Assembly (NCBI RefSeq): GCF_964199965.1
Contig: NZ_CAXMZT010000002.1
Location: 124,001 to 188,000 of the forward strand
Direction: 5' to 3'
Origin: JAFIFT01 sp020051095
GTDB lineage: Bacteria > Pseudomonadota > Gammaproteobacteria > Legionellales > Legionellaceae
DNA: 64,000 nt
Shown here piece by piece: positions 35,355-44,576 of the stretch (position 1 is its first letter; each line of letters opens with the position of its first letter). Position numbers and translations under genes: made by a program. The notes below the pieces were generated by a model, which made no database searches, had not been told where the DNA came from, and saw only the letters and a program-made list of their open reading frames with translations.

Positions 35355-35708
35355 TTACGAAAAATAGTCAACTCTTGCAACAGAAACATCTGATACAAAC
35401 ATCACACCCGAGTTTTTTTGAAATAATGTTTTCATCCCAAAGGCAATCGATGCAATTGCGTCTTCTGGCGCAACAGCAATGAACATCACAAAGGATTCTT
35501 TATCATTGAATATGGCTGATCCCTCATGAAACCCACTATGGCCTTTTCCAGAAATATTTTTTATTAACGTAAATCCCGTAATATTTGCTTTTTCAATCAT
35601 GGCTGCCACCACATGTTCATTCTCACTAGGTACCACCAATTCAATTTTTTTCATTGGATGCAGCGTAATACTCATATCCTTTTTATCTAAGACCTGAATG
35701 ATGTTCAT
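35355..35708 (-). CDS. PII-like signalling protein of the DAB operon
   Basis: A 117-residue protein with the GlnB/PII ferredoxin-like fold pattern: MKKIELVVPSENEHVVAAMI, TGFTLIKNISGKGHSG and a C-terminal VSVARVDYF. The tyrosine-bearing T-loop of true GlnB is absent, as in PII-like proteins linked to carbon transporters (SbtB, PmpB). AGGAG lies 6 nt before the ATG at 35708. It sits 12 nt after dabA and probably regulates DabAB by binding a nucleotide or bicarbonate; this is inference from context. Confidence 0.8.
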   Translation of the reverse strand: MNIIQVLDKKDMSITLHPMKKIELVVPSENEHVVAAMIEKANITGFTLIKNISGKGHSGFHEGSAIFNDKESFVMFIAVAPEDAIASIAFGMKTLFQKNSGVMFVSDVSVARVDYFS

Positions 35709-35720
35709 TGAGCACTCCTT

Positions 35721-37349
35721 TTATTGAATTAATTGCCAAGTATTGTTTTTTTCTAAACAAAAAAACTGATTGCTTTGAGGATCAATTACGGCTATATGCA
35801 CCCATTGATTAAAAAATAGCGTTTTTAGGAGATGGTGCTTTGCAATTATCTCAGTTACCATCGCTCGAGGAGCGTAGACGATAGTTAATAGCCGCTGTGG
35901 CTCATGATAAGGTATGTCGTCATGGGACATGACTGATTGCAAAGGCAATCCATGCATTAAATCGCTCGCATTTCCCTGCATAACCCCAATTTTTCCAGTG
36001 ATGTTATGCGTGATTTTGCTCCCACTGCCATAAGCCGCATTATCAATGGTTGAAAATAAGTATTGAGCATTTATCCATTGGGCAACCACCATAGGTGCGG
36101 TCAAAATGGTTTCAAGTAATTGCCCCTCTTTATCCTGGCGCCAATCGTATGAATGTAAAAAGCAACGGCCTTCAAGGTTAATGTCTTTCGTCAACTGCCT
36201 AGGCGCAACAATAAATCCTGCATTACGCGCAAGGCCCCATTCGGGTCGAGTTTCGGACCAATCTGCGCTTCGACGATCAATATTACTTTCAGAATTTTCA
36301 AATGCATTTAAGTCGCACGCTCTTTGCAAGTTATTATTTCTCTTTGCCAATTTTAGATCCGCTTGAAGTTGCTCCAATCTGCTTTGGTGAATGCTTTGAC
36401 TATGATTTGGAGGATAAATAGTTACTTCATCGGTCGTCGTATCATGCTGAGCTCCATAAAATTGGGTATCAGAGGGAATATTGATTGCATTTTTTGCTAA
36501 TGCCTGTCTGACTATTTCCTTGTTAAGAATAAAAGCGAGTAATTGTGCATTTTTCCCTCCTTGATTGCCTCCACACGCGCCACAATCCAGCGCAGAAGCA
36601 TAAGGGTTATTCTGGGTTGAACTGCCATGCCCGCAGAAAATGACAAGTTTCGCGAAATTATCAGTCAATGCCATTAACCGCAATGCCATTTCAGCATAGG
36701 TTATTTGCTCTTCAAGCGACATTCCACTGTCTGTATCAACCCTATCTAATTCAAAATCTTGTTTGCCTTGAATTGGAGGACATATCATATGATTAAAATC
36801 TCTCGTGATCCGTCGATAGAAGCGCGGGGTGAACGATTTTAAGAACATATTAATCCCGCACCAAACCCCTAATGACTCGACTAGCGCAAAAGGTGTTGAA
36901 AAATTATACTTTAATTGCTGATAAGCCTGCCTTATAAGCGTTTTAAATTTTTTTCCTTGCTTATGACGCGCCAGGTAATGCTCATTTGCAGCAATTGGTT
37001 TTTCAACAATATGGAAGCGGGGCTTTAATAATACGGGGCAAGAGTCCTTTATTTTTTCACTATCATAGTCTTTAATACTAACCGGTAATCCAAAAAATCC
37101 TGCAAAACCTAATGTCTCATAATTGCCTAATTTTTCTATGGAGCGTCTAAAGGGCTCGGAACGAACATCAATACAAAATACCATTTGTACCTCAGCCCTT
37201 TCTATTTTCGCATTGACCTTTTTTAACTCAGGCAAAAGCTTCTTAAAAAGCCATTGCCTGTAATTATCTTCATTGTTTTTTATTAACTGAATAATTTCTT
37301 GGTGATCAAACTCAAAAAATTTTTTTTTTCTATCGCTGCGTCTGGCCAT
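35721..37349 (-). CDS. dabA: DabA (DUF2309) C-terminal part, all zinc ligands
   Basis: DabA is the beta-carbonic-anhydrase-like subunit of the DAB inorganic carbon accumulation complex. This 542-codon frame carries the zinc-site motifs VFCIDVRSEPF (Cys, Asp) and FCGHGSSTQNN plus LDCGACGG (His, Cys). Its own first residues MARRSDRKKK are out of frame with the true N-terminal part encoded at 37283-37999. The two frames meet at a run of ten A residues. One extra A, or two fewer, would give a continuous protein of about 750 residues, the usual DabA size. Confidence 0.9.
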   Translation of the reverse strand: MARRSDRKKKFFEFDHQEIIQLIKNNEDNYRQWLFKKLLPELKKVNAKIERAEVQMVFCIDVRSEPFRRSIEKLGNYETLGFAGFFGLPVSIKDYDSEKIKDSCPVLLKPRFHIVEKPIAANEHYLARHKQGKKFKTLIRQAYQQLKYNFSTPFALVESLGVWCGINMFLKSFTPRFYRRITRDFNHMICPPIQGKQDFELDRVDTDSGMSLEEQITYAEMALRLMALTDNFAKLVIFCGHGSSTQNNPYASALDCGACGGNQGGKNAQLLAFILNKEIVRQALAKNAINIPSDTQFYGAQHDTTTDEVTIYPPNHSQSIHQSRLEQLQADLKLAKRNNNLQRACDLNAFENSESNIDRRSADWSETRPEWGLARNAGFIVAPRQLTKDINLEGRCFLHSYDWRQDKEGQLLETILTAPMVVAQWINAQYLFSTIDNAAYGSGSKITHNITGKIGVMQGNASDLMHGLPLQSVMSHDDIPYHEPQRLLTIVYAPRAMVTEIIAKHHLLKTLFFNQWVHIAVIDPQSNQFFCLEKNNTWQLIQ

Positions 37350-37999
37350 AATAAACAGGTAATAACGAGTCGTATTGCTAGGAAATCAGTGAGACAAATT
37401 GGATTTTCTTCACTTTTTTTGTCAGCTTTCCAATCGCTCATCCATTTGATGTAACCAGCCCAACCAGGTAAGTGCGACAAGGTATCCTTAAGAAATTCCT
37501 CATGGTTTTCAGCGGATACACTCAGTTTATCAAGGCACGCAACGATTGCATCTTCAGCACAAGTTGGCAGGCTGGATAACCATTGCTTCGATGATATATT
37601 ATTTTGGTGTAGCGTGCTGTCAAACTGAGCTAGCTTTAAAAATCCGATATATAACCCCTTGTCACGATGAGGTATTTCAATCGTGCCTTGTCCAATGTCG
37701 AGAAAACTGCCACACCATTTAATCATATGCCAATTTACTTTTTCTAAATTTTCGTTGAATAATGCGTCCTTTTTTGCTGTTTTCTTTTGTGCTAAAGCCT
37801 GTTCAAATGGCATTGTTTCAAACCCATGTAGTGGATTACAGGCAATGAAATTTTCAAGCGGCCAGACAGGTGCAATTTCTTTCGATGCATTATCAACAAT
37901 TGCTCTTATAGCGACGCGTTGATTTTCAATTTTATAATTGACTGATTGCGTTTTTTTACTATTTGATAACTTTGGTTTGATTGCTGCCGAGTGGTTCAT
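37283..37999 (-). CDS. dabA: DabA (DUF2309) N-terminal part
   Basis: Encodes the first 225 or so residues of DabA (IAPVWPLENFIACNPLHGFE is the DUF2309 N-terminal signature), then leaves frame at the poly-A run (37320-37329) and stops 12 codons later at 37283. The start is the ATG at 37999 with AGGAG 7 nt upstream; an earlier ATG overlapping the dabB stop is less likely. Without a frame change the product lacks the zinc site. Confidence 0.85.
   Translation of the reverse strand: MNHSAAIKPKLSNSKKTQSVNYKIENQRVAIRAIVDNASKEIAPVWPLENFIACNPLHGFETMPFEQALAQKKTAKKDALFNENLEKVNWHMIKWCGSFLDIGQGTIEIPHRDKGLYIGFLKLAQFDSTLHQNNISSKQWLSSLPTCAEDAIVACLDKLSVSAENHEEFLKDTLSHLPGWAGYIKWMSDWKADKKSEENPICLTDFLAIRLVITCLLWPDAAIEKKNFLSLITKKLFS
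37314..37329 (-). other. Slippery A10-T6 tract at the dabA frame break
   Basis: On the minus strand ten A residues (37320-37329) precede six T residues (37314-37319). The N-terminal frame reads GAA AAA AAA AAT and the C-terminal frame reads AGA AAA AAA AAA TTT TTT GAG. This can be polymerase slippage, phase variation, a true mutation or a sequencing error. Confidence 0.8.
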
Positions 38000-38013
38000 T
38001 TTGAGACTCCTCA

Positions 38014-39534
38014 TTAGTAGTTATACGTATTTCGATTTGCCGTGATTGTTTTAGGGTGAGGCATGCTTGCGTTAAGCATTTTAATATAAAACCAATCCCA
38101 TAATTTTTTATCGGTTATTTTTTGATAGATCCCTAAGCTAAAAAGAATCCATAGAGAAAAGAAAACAACGAGTGTTGATAGTTGTAAGATGCTTAATTGT
38201 TGCTGGTCATCAGTCATAAGATTCGGCAGAAGCATTTCGATAACATGAATGCTTGTCCCATAAAAGTTACCACTGATAAAAACTAATATTAAAGCCAATG
38301 TGATTCTTTTAAATGATCTTTCTTCTGCAATAATGCTAAGCATTAGCTGGGTCCCTGTCATAAAAACAAAGCCTAAAAGAAATGTAGTCGTCTGGGTTGA
38401 TAGGATTGGTTTGCCTGTCATCAGAGCAAACCCATACATTCCAATAAATCCGCCAACAAATGATGTTAACAGTGATTTTACTGTGGGATGTGGGCTATTC
38501 ATTATTTGTTGTTGATGAATAGCCGACCCTGAGTTTAGAAAAAGGTAGGACTTAAACAAACCATGCCAACAAAGATGAGTAATGGCCGCAGAAAAAAGAC
38601 CTAGACCGCATTGCATCATCATAAAGCCCATTTGCGCCATCGTTGAACAAGCAAGCATGCTTTTAATATTCCATTGCATGAGCTTCCATACCGTTCCCAA
38701 CAAAGCAGTCAATGCACCAAAGATAAAAAGAACAGTTAATAAGTCACGTTGGGTTGTCAAAAGTGGAGAAAATTTAACAATTAAAAATCCTCCTCCATTG
38801 ACTAATCCTGCATGCATCAGAGCCGATACGGGTGTAGGGGAATTCAAAGAGCTTAAAAGCCAACGATGAAATGGCCAAATGGCTGATTGAGTCATTGCTG
38901 TCAAAATGATGAGGCCCAATGAAAATAAGATAGTTAAAGAGGAAGAAATGCCATTGTCATACACTACCTTTTGAATTGAGAAAGAACCCGTGAATGTATA
39001 GAGAAAAAATATTGCTGTTAATAGAAACAGGCTTCCTAACAGGTGTGTTTTAAATGCAAGAACGCCTGAGTTGTAGGCTGCTTTCCATTGGGCTTTATGA
39101 ATCATAAGGGATGCTAAAAACACGTTACTGGCAGTCCAGGAGACCCAGAATAAAACGAGATTGTCTGCTAAGGCCATTGAAATGGTGCTTAGTGTAATCG
39201 CTGAAAGGTTAAAAAAATAACGTCGATAAATTTTATCACCATGCATATATCTTAATGAAAAGCGATGTATAATGAAGCTAATGAATAATATCAATGTCGT
39301 TAGCAATAAGCTTAATGTGTTGGCGTTAAATAACATCGAATTACTTCGGCTTATTGGATCCTCTAATGAATAAGTTAATGCGATAAAACTCGCTATAAAC
39401 CCTATTCCCATCAACCCTGTCCCGAACTGAGTCGCAATAATGACTCTCCGCCTTCCAAGAAGAAAATAGCTAGACATTGCTAAAATAGGCATTACAAAAA
39501 AGGATATTGATAATATAGTTACCATGTTATACAC
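38014..39534 (-). CDS. dabB: DabB, NuoL-like proton-conducting membrane subunit
   Basis: A 506-residue polytopic protein of the NADH dehydrogenase proton-channel family (Proton_antipo_M). It has 13 or so helices, RFSLRYMHGDKIYRRYFF, QSAIWPFHRWLLSSLNSPTP and SALMHAGLVNGGGFLIVKF. Next to dabA this identifies DabB, which couples a cation gradient to CO2 hydration by DabA. The likely start is GTG at 39534 with GGAG 7 nt upstream; an ATG three codons on is the alternative. First gene of dabB-dabA-PII-like-DUF6671. Confidence 0.92.
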   Translation of the reverse strand: MYNMVTILSISFFVMPILAMSSYFLLGRRRVIIATQFGTGLMGIGFIASFIALTYSLEDPISRSNSMLFNANTLSLLLTTLILFISFIIHRFSLRYMHGDKIYRRYFFNLSAITLSTISMALADNLVLFWVSWTASNVFLASLMIHKAQWKAAYNSGVLAFKTHLLGSLFLLTAIFFLYTFTGSFSIQKVVYDNGISSSLTILFSLGLIILTAMTQSAIWPFHRWLLSSLNSPTPVSALMHAGLVNGGGFLIVKFSPLLTTQRDLLTVLFIFGALTALLGTVWKLMQWNIKSMLACSTMAQMGFMMMQCGLGLFSAAITHLCWHGLFKSYLFLNSGSAIHQQQIMNSPHPTVKSLLTSFVGGFIGMYGFALMTGKPILSTQTTTFLLGFVFMTGTQLMLSIIAEERSFKRITLALILVFISGNFYGTSIHVIEMLLPNLMTDDQQQLSILQLSTLVVFFSLWILFSLGIYQKITDKKLWDWFYIKMLNASMPHPKTITANRNTYNY

Positions 39535-39566
39535 ACTCTTTCTCCATTAGGGAATCTATTTATATT

Positions 39567-39587
39567 GCATGAATATATAAGACATGC
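39567..39587. promoter_or_regulatory. Candidate LysR operator between dabB and lysR
   Basis: GCATG (39567-39571), 11 nt, CATGC (39583-39587), with flanking ATT and TAAT extending the symmetry. It is centred in the divergent promoter region, the usual place for a LysR-type recognition site. Confidence 0.55.
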
Positions 39588-39635
39588 TAATATAAGTAAA
39601 ATTAAAAATATTAATCTTATTTATTAGAATTTCTT

Positions 39636-40487
39636 ATGTCTCTAGATACCATAACCTTGCAATGCTTTTTAGCTGTTGCTGAAACACGCAGCTTTACTAA
39701 AGCTGCTCAACGCGTTGGTCGAACGCAATCAGCAATTAGTCAACAAATTGCTAAATTGGAAAATCTTGTTGAAAAGCCACTGCTAAATCGTGGAAAAGAG
39801 CTTTCATTAACGACAGATGGCGAAATATTTTTTGGCTATGCTAAAAGAATTTATGAATTACACCGAGAGTCCCTTGACCGATTTAAGGAACCTGAATTAC
39901 AAGGGGAATTACGGTTTGGGTTGCCTGAAGACTTTGCCAGCATAATCTTATCTGATGTGCTGGTTGAGTTCTCCAGAATGCACCCGCGCGTATTACTAAA
40001 CGTGGAATGTGATTTAACACTCAATCTTTTAGAACGATTTAATGAAAAAAAGTTGGATTTAATACTGATTAAGACCAATGAACAGCAGATTTCGTCGAAA
40101 TCTGTCCATGTTTGTTCTGAACCGGTTGAATGGGTGGGGAAAAGGGAATTGATGCCTTCATTGAGTCATAATAGCTCAATTCCATTAGTCCTTTCCCCTT
40201 CGCCTTGTGTTTATAGACATAATGCCATTGAAACATTGGATAAAGCACATATCAATTGGCGTCCTGTTTATAGCAGCGCAAGTTACACGGGTAAAATGGC
40301 AGCTGTTCAGGCGGGATTGGGAATAACAGCGATTCAAAGGAGCATGATTCCAAACTATTTGGAAAGGCTAGATAGTGATATACTTCCAATTTTAAATGAT
40401 ATTCATGTTTTTTTACTAAAAAATAGCGAAACGAATAAGGCAATTGAATCACTTCAATATTTTATTTTACAAAAATTACAAAAGTAA
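39636..40487 (+). CDS. LysR-family transcriptional regulator
   Basis: 283 residues. The N-terminal winged helix-turn-helix (LQCFLAVAETRSFTKAAQRV, RTQSAISQQIAKLE) is followed by a periplasmic-binding-protein-like effector domain from about 90. It diverges from the dab operon, so it is the likely regulator of dabB. It is also only 37 nt upstream of the export operon on the same strand and may control that too. Effector unknown; a CbbR-like response to carbon status is conceivable. Confidence 0.9.
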   Translation: MSLDTITLQCFLAVAETRSFTKAAQRVGRTQSAISQQIAKLENLVEKPLLNRGKELSLTTDGEIFFGYAKRIYELHRESLDRFKEPELQGELRFGLPEDFASIILSDVLVEFSRMHPRVLLNVECDLTLNLLERFNEKKLDLILIKTNEQQISSKSVHVCSEPVEWVGKRELMPSLSHNSSIPLVLSPSPCVYRHNAIETLDKAHINWRPVYSSASYTGKMAAVQAGLGITAIQRSMIPNYLERLDSDILPILNDIHVFLLKNSETNKAIESLQYFILQKLQK

Positions 40488-40524
40488 AAATTCATTTATT
40501 AGGGACCAAAGGGATACATAAGGA

Positions 40525-42114
40525 ATGCGTAATAATACACTTAACTCCATCACTGATGTATTAGATCGTCAAACACTTTTATCCATTATGATGCTGAGTG
40601 TGCTTATTAGTATACTTTCTTTAAGTATACCGATAGCAGCACAGACACTTGTCAATTTAATCGCATTTGGTAAATTGTTACAGCCAGTCATCACATTAAG
40701 TATCATGGTATTTATTTTCATGATTGCCTTAGGTGCGCTCAACGTATGGCAAATAGTGGTTGTCGAGGTCGTTCAACAAAAACTTATGGTCAAGGTTAGC
40801 TTAAACTTAACAAAACACTTTACCCATTTATCGCTAGACAATTTTTCAACCCATCACGGTCCAGAATTGGTTAACCGATTTTTTGAAGTCGTTACTATCA
40901 AAAAATCGTTAGCAAGCCTATTGCTGTATGGCATCAATCTGGGTTTACAACTCTTTTTTGGGTTGTTACTAATTTTGATATACCATCCACTTTTCCTCGT
41001 GTTTGATATATTCATCATAATCGGCATCCTTCTTATCATTTTTATCCCCTATAAAACAGCCCTGAGCAGCGCAAAACAGGAGTGTTATGAAAAACACGCA
41101 GTAGGCGCATGGCTTGAGGAAATATTGATCAATCGATATTTGTTCCGCTTTAATTTATATAACCGTTATGTTACACAACAAACGGATAGAAAATTAGTTG
41201 CTTTCTTGAAAGCAAGAAATACGCACTTTAAGCAACTCATCAAACATCAAATCGGCTTTTATACCTTATCAGCACTAGCAAGCAGCCTGTTATTAGGGTT
41301 AGGAGGCTATCTAGTGATTAATAACCAGTTAAGCTTAGGACAGTTAGTTGCATCAGAAATTGTTCTGGGCGCTCTTATTTATTCCTTCAAACGATTTGGC
41401 GTCCTTTTAGAAAATTACTACGATTTAATTGCTTCAGAAAATAAAATAGACTCTGTACTTAATTTGCCTGTGGAAAAAATAAAAGATGAAGCGCATGGGG
41501 AGTTTCTCATCCCTATAAATGATATATCCATTGAGTTAGACAATACATTAAGAGCAACAGTCAATGCCCAAAACCCGCTGTTAATTATTTCTGAGCAATC
41601 CGATAAATGCCGTATGTTTGTTGATCAATTATTTGGCTTTCAACAAGCATCCGCTCTTAATATCACAATAAATGGCATCCCTTGTTCTAAAGACAATTTA
41701 TTTCCGCTTCGCCGCTTTAGTTTATTAATCGCAAAACCCGAATGGTTTTCAGGCAGCATTTTCGACAATTTAGTCCTCAATCACCGGAATGTATCGCTCA
41801 AGGTCATCATAGAGCAATTAAAGCTGGCGGGTCTTGCAGATAAAATTTTGAACTTACCTGATGGTATTCACACAATGCTTCATGAATGGAAAGATATGTT
41901 TACGTCTGTTGAAATCACCAAACTGATGATAATAAGGTGCCTAATTGCCCAACCTGAACTGATTGTTATTGACCGCATATTTGATTCCTTCAATGCCCAG
42001 GAAGTAATCGAGATGCTTGCATTGTTATCAGGCTTACACACCCAATTGTTAATCGTACTCAGTCAACGCTCCGACTTTATCCCATTGACCAACACCCTGG
42101 TAATTCCAAAATGA
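40525..42114 (+). CDS. ABC-exporter-like protein with degenerate ATPase domain
   Basis: A 529-residue half-transporter: membrane domain with about six helices (20-290) and a C-terminal region shaped like a nucleotide-binding domain (330-529). The ATPase motifs are gone. Walker A is replaced by ISEQSDKCRM (355-364). The Q-loop reads IAKPEWFSG, where Q is lost. No LSGGQ signature is found (TSVEITKLM). Walker B ends LIVIDR, with D483 followed by R484 instead of Glu. The H-loop reads SQR (Q514). The frame is clean and coupled to hlyD-tolC, so it looks maintained rather than decayed. Confidence 0.85.
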   Translation: MRNNTLNSITDVLDRQTLLSIMMLSVLISILSLSIPIAAQTLVNLIAFGKLLQPVITLSIMVFIFMIALGALNVWQIVVVEVVQQKLMVKVSLNLTKHFTHLSLDNFSTHHGPELVNRFFEVVTIKKSLASLLLYGINLGLQLFFGLLLILIYHPLFLVFDIFIIIGILLIIFIPYKTALSSAKQECYEKHAVGAWLEEILINRYLFRFNLYNRYVTQQTDRKLVAFLKARNTHFKQLIKHQIGFYTLSALASSLLLGLGGYLVINNQLSLGQLVASEIVLGALIYSFKRFGVLLENYYDLIASENKIDSVLNLPVEKIKDEAHGEFLIPINDISIELDNTLRATVNAQNPLLIISEQSDKCRMFVDQLFGFQQASALNITINGIPCSKDNLFPLRRFSLLIAKPEWFSGSIFDNLVLNHRNVSLKVIIEQLKLAGLADKILNLPDGIHTMLHEWKDMFTSVEITKLMIIRCLIAQPELIVIDRIFDSFNAQEVIEMLALLSGLHTQLLIVLSQRSDFIPLTNTLVIPK

Positions 42115-43097
42115 AACTTCATGCATACTCAATGATAAGAAAATTGCCCAAGCCACAAAAAATAGCAAAAATCACTTCGCTTATCTTGGTTATCATCATT
42201 CTTTTTTTAAGTTTTACTCCATGGCAACAATTTGCACTTGGCAATGGGAAGGTAATCGCGTTCTCACCAACCGAAAGAAAGCATATGGTCAATTCGCCCA
42301 TTAATGGAAGAATAAAAAAGTGGTACGTTGATGAAGGTATGCACGTTAAACCAGGCGATCCAATTGTCGATATCAGTGACAATGATCCTGAACTACTATC
42401 TCGCCTTTTATTAGAAAAAAAGGCTGTTTTACTGCGAATAAAAGCAGCCAAACAAGCAATTATTGCAGGCAAAGCCAATGTGGATAGGCAGAAGAAGTTA
42501 TACGACCAAGGAATCAATTCAAAAAGGCAATATGAACTCGCACAAATTGAATATGCAAAATACCAAAATGAGCTAGCACAGGCTAACATTGATAAAGTAA
42601 ATATTGATGTCCGTATTGCTCGGCAACAAACTCAAATCATCAAAGCCCACGTGGCTGGAACAATATTTAGGCGTTTGACAGGCCAGGAAAGTGTGGTTGT
42701 CAGTGCGGGTGACGAATTAGCCCAAATTATCCCTGATACGGAATCACGCGCTGTTGAGCTTTGGATAGATGGAAATGACATCCCTTTTGTTCGACTCCAA
42801 CAAAAAGCACGTCTTCAATTTGAAGGATGGCCGGCTATTCAATTTCGAGGATGGCCTGAAATAGCGGTTGGAACGTTTGGCGGGATTGTCTCATTTATCG
42901 ATCCAACTGATAATGGTTTTGGTTCTTTTCGGGTCGTTATCGTGCCTGATGAACCATGGCCAAGCCCACGTTTCCTTAGACAAGGAGTGCAAGTACATGG
43001 TTGGGTTCAATTAGGCCAAGTTCCTCTATGGTATGAAATTTGGCGACAATTTAATGGCTTTCCACCTGAAAGTGATCGTGAGAATAATGCATTATGA
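42111..43097 (+). CDS. HlyD-family membrane fusion (periplasmic adaptor) protein
   Basis: 328 residues: a single N-terminal membrane anchor (about 20-40), lipoyl-like halves (NSPINGRIKKWYVDEGMHVK and AHVAGTIFRRLTGQESVV), a coiled-coil hairpin (about 105-175) and beta-barrel domains. It bridges the inner-membrane ABC protein and TolC. The ATG overlaps the ABC stop by 4 nt (ATGA), as does its stop with tolC. Confidence 0.92.
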   Translation: MKLHAYSMIRKLPKPQKIAKITSLILVIIILFLSFTPWQQFALGNGKVIAFSPTERKHMVNSPINGRIKKWYVDEGMHVKPGDPIVDISDNDPELLSRLLLEKKAVLLRIKAAKQAIIAGKANVDRQKKLYDQGINSKRQYELAQIEYAKYQNELAQANIDKVNIDVRIARQQTQIIKAHVAGTIFRRLTGQESVVVSAGDELAQIIPDTESRAVELWIDGNDIPFVRLQQKARLQFEGWPAIQFRGWPEIAVGTFGGIVSFIDPTDNGFGSFRVVIVPDEPWPSPRFLRQGVQVHGWVQLGQVPLWYEIWRQFNGFPPESDRENNAL

Positions 43098-44497
43098 TTG
43101 TATTGTCATCATACCAAAAAATTTTAGCTTGTTTACTTCTGTTAATTATATTTCCTCTCGATTGTATTTCGAAATCTAATAGCACGTTAGTCGTTGATCA
43201 GGTGATAAACAGCATCAATCGTTGCTATCCGCAAGTATTAATCGCTCGTCTTGAGATAACTAAATCTGAAGGCGAATTTGTGAAGGCTTTGGGTAAGTTT
43301 GATCCTAACTTTGATATCAATACTCAGTCTCAACCGGTTGGAGGGTATATTAATAATTATGCAGATGCGCTATTTAATGTACCAACTTTTTACAATGGTG
43401 TTCAGTTGTTTGCAGGATATCGAATTGGCAGAGGAGATTGGCCAATTTATTACCAAAACTATCTGACTAACTCGGGTGGTGAATATCGTGCTGGAATTTC
43501 CATGCCTTTGCTACGCAATAGAGAAATTGATAAAGATCGAACCAATGTCTTAACCAAAGAACAATCCATACAAATGAAACAACATGATGCCGCTTCAATA
43601 AAAATTCAAATTTATCAAGATGGCATAAAAGCTTATTGGCAATGGGTTGAAGCCGGCTTACAATTAAGAACGTTAAATCATTTGTTGAAATTAGCGAAAA
43701 AAAGACAAAATGCTATTGTTCAGCAAGCGCAACAAGGGGCATTACCTAAATTAGCGATAGCAGAAAATTTACAGATTATTTTAAAACGGGAACAGCTAGT
43801 CAATCAGGGAAAACTGGTCTTCACTCAGGCAGGAATTAATCTTTCCCTTTTTTACCGAGACAACAAGGGCCATCCGTTGAGGGCAGAAGAGACTCAACTC
43901 CCAGAGGCATTTCCCACGCCAACCATTCGTCCAAGTCAAATACTATCTCAATTAAAACATCACCCTGCTTTATGTAAGCTACATAATTATTCAAACATAG
44001 TTAAATTAAAACAAAAATTAGCAAAAAATGAGCTTCTTCCCTACTTAGATGCAACCGCCTATACATTTAAGCAAAATGGTACTGGAGGCTACCCCTTATT
44101 GCTTCCTCAAGGGGCCATGATAGGAGTAAACTTAAAATTTCCTATCTTTCAACGTGAAGCAAGAGGTAAGTTAATTAGCACTACCAGCGAATTACACCAG
44201 GTTCGTGCTCAAAAAAAATTGACCTATGAACAATTGCGCAATCAAATCAATAACCTTCTAGTGGCTATAAAAATCTATAAGCAACAAGTGGTCTTACTGA
44301 AAAGAGAACTCATGTTAGCAAGACAAGTTGAAAATGGTGAAACTAAAAAGTTTTACGCCGGGGATAGCACCTTATTTCTTGTAAATCAACGCGAACAAAC
44401 CTCAGCCCAAGTCAAGTTAAATTGGATAAATGCTAGAGTAAATCTTAGCGAAAGTATCGACTTGGCAAGATTTTTTCTTCCTAAAGCTGAAAAATAA
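43094..44497 (+). CDS. TolC-family outer membrane efflux protein
   Basis: 467 residues with a signal-like N-terminal hydrophobic segment (about 5-24) and two OEP repeats. EITKSEGEFVKALGKFDPNF and the alpha-helical barrel segments (YWQWVEAGLQLRTLNHLLKL) are typical. Last gene of the ABC-hlyD-tolC operon, giving a complete envelope-spanning path. The substrate gene is not obvious nearby. Confidence 0.9.
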   Translation: MIVLSSYQKILACLLLLIIFPLDCISKSNSTLVVDQVINSINRCYPQVLIARLEITKSEGEFVKALGKFDPNFDINTQSQPVGGYINNYADALFNVPTFYNGVQLFAGYRIGRGDWPIYYQNYLTNSGGEYRAGISMPLLRNREIDKDRTNVLTKEQSIQMKQHDAASIKIQIYQDGIKAYWQWVEAGLQLRTLNHLLKLAKKRQNAIVQQAQQGALPKLAIAENLQIILKREQLVNQGKLVFTQAGINLSLFYRDNKGHPLRAEETQLPEAFPTPTIRPSQILSQLKHHPALCKLHNYSNIVKLKQKLAKNELLPYLDATAYTFKQNGTGGYPLLLPQGAMIGVNLKFPIFQREARGKLISTTSELHQVRAQKKLTYEQLRNQINNLLVAIKIYKQQVVLLKRELMLARQVENGETKKFYAGDSTLFLVNQREQTSAQVKLNWINARVNLSESIDLARFFLPKAEK

Positions 44498-44576
44498 ATG
44501 CTAGTTTTAGGAATCGGATTGGTATTAATTTTTGCCTCCGACAGAACCCTAAAGTTGTATTCGTGTCTATATTAAA

